A stretch of DNA of 40,864 nt from an uncultured Clostridium sp. (GTDB lineage: Bacteria > Bacillota > Clostridia > TANB77 > CAG-508), in contig CAMMWP010000015.1 in the NCBI GenBank assembly GCA_946500615.1, positions 1 through 40,864 on the forward strand, in the 5' to 3' direction. Below, piece after piece: positions 39,923 to 40,864 of this stretch. The notes below the pieces were generated by a model. It saw only the letters and a program-made list of their open reading frames with translations. It was not told where the DNA came from and searched no databases. Both the position numbers and the translations under genes were made by a program. How positions within the stretch are numbered: position 1 is the first letter of the stretch; each line of letters starts with the position of its first letter.

Positions 39923-40854
39923 TATAATAGAAGTTGAAAATTTAAGTAAAGAATATAAAAAATTAAAAGCAATAGATAATTTATCATTTGAAGTACATGA
40001 AGGAGAAATTTTAGGACTTCTTCGGACCAAATGGTAGTGGAAAATCAACAACAATAAATTGCATATTATCATTACTAAATTTTAGCAAAGGAAGTATAAA
40101 GATATTTGGTAAAGAAATGAAACCAGATGCCTATGATATAAAATCAAAGATTGGTGTAGTATTCCAAGATGTGGCAGTATTTGAAGAATTAACAGTATAT
40201 GACAATATAGATTATTTTTGTGGATTATATATAAAAGATAAAAAATTAAGGAAACAATATATAGAAGATGCAATAGAATTAGTGGGTTTAGAAGAATTTA
40301 AAAAATTTTATCCAAAACAATTATCTGGAGGTTTGCTTAGAAGATTAAATATTGCTTGTGGAATAGCACATAAACCAAAACTAATATTTTTAGATGAGCC
40401 AACAGTAGCAGTAGATCCACAAAGTAGAAATAATATATTAGATGGAATAAAAAAATTAAGAGATAATGGAGCAACAATTATCTACACAACACACTATATG
40501 GAAGAAGTAGAAATTATTTGTGATAGAATTATTATTTTAGATAAAGGTAAAATATTAGCAACAGGAACAAGTGATGAATTAAAAGAACTTGCTAAAATAG
40601 AAGAAAAAATAACAGTTGAAATAAATGAATTACAAGAAAAATATGTAGAAGAAATCAAGAAATTAAAAAATATAGATGAAGTAAAATGTGAAAATAATTT
40701 ATTACTTGCTACATACACAAAAGGAAAAAATAATCTAGTAGAACTAATGGAATATTTAAAAGAAAACAAAATTAAATATAACAAAATCTATTCAGAAAGA
40801 CCAACATTAAATGATGTATTCCTAGAACTTACAGGAAAGGAGCTTAGAGATTAA
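39915..40854 (+). CDS. ABC transporter ATP-binding protein; one +1 frameshift at CGG 40023-40025 inside the Walker A motif
   Basis: ATG 39915: MNNIIEVENLSKEYKKLKAIDNLSFEVHEGEILGLL^GPNGSGKSTTINCILSLLNFSKGSIKIFGKEMKPDAYDIKSKIGVVFQD...QLSGGLLRRLNIACGIAHKPKLIFLDEPTVAVDPQSR. Confidence 0.93.
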
Positions 40855-40864
40855 TGTTTATACA
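40854..40864 (+). CDS. Start of next gene, probably the ABC permease (truncated by window end)
   Basis: ATG overlapping the TAA of the ATPase gene (taATG). Confidence 0.35.

Noticed and set aside
12258-40025. Simple reassignment of CGG to another amino acid (e.g. Trp or Gln, as known in some bacteria)
   Set aside because: Substitution alone cannot restore the downstream frame; a base must also be skipped at each site.
12258-40025. Classical programmed frameshifting for regulation (prfB- or antizyme-like)
   Set aside because: There is no shared slippery heptamer or obvious stimulator, and five consecutive shifts in one gene would make a low-efficiency regulatory mechanism unworkable.
9045-40784. 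Numerous 60-164 aa minus-strand ORFs overlapping plus-strand genes
   Set aside because: Low-complexity translations typical of antisense of AT-rich genes; no motifs or proper RBS; only the XRE gene (37009-37266) is convincing on the minus strand.
1-40864. CRISPR arrays, rRNA, tRNA and a suppressor tRNA gene that could explain CGG decoding
   Set aside because: No regularly spaced repeats and no plausible tRNA fold seen by eye; such a tRNA, if it exists, is outside this window.

Overview
AT-rich Firmicutes/Clostridia-like DNA. secA (206-2950) is followed by a Tn916/Tn1549-like integrative conjugative element (ICE). The ICE carries a tyrosine integrase, a replication-type HTH protein, class B sortase, a thioester/Cna-B adhesin, VirD4, VirB2-, VirB6-, PrgI- and VirB4-like proteins, an NlpC/P60 hydrolase, MobC and a MobA-type relaxase. 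It also carries a BsuBI/PstI-type restriction-modification pair plus two further DNA methyltransferases. AbrB, XRE and receiver-domain regulators, an alpha/beta hydrolase, a TetR regulator and an ABC-transporter ATPase follow; I could not place the right ICE boundary. The most striking observation is a rule, not a gene. Reading every called gene, I found 11 in-frame CGG codons (12258, 15797, 15954, 16732, 16862, 17061, 18269, 18297, 21036, 21400, 40023). At all 11 the reading frame has to move +1, so that CGGN is read as one glycine (C skipped, GGN decoded). I found no in-frame CGG used as arginine, although roughly 30 out-of-frame CGG trinucleotides lie in coding sequence and CGT, CGC and CGA are all used for Arg. 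The shifts fall on essential glycines (VirD4 Walker A GxGKS, VirD4 DEWAQxGEIPR, VirB4 DPQGEY, ABC GPNGSGKS). Five proteins are otherwise intact, and VirD4 alone needs five shifts. This looks like systematic +1 recoding at an apparently unassigned CGG codon in a bacterium, not pseudogenes. A systematic assembly artefact must still be excluded.
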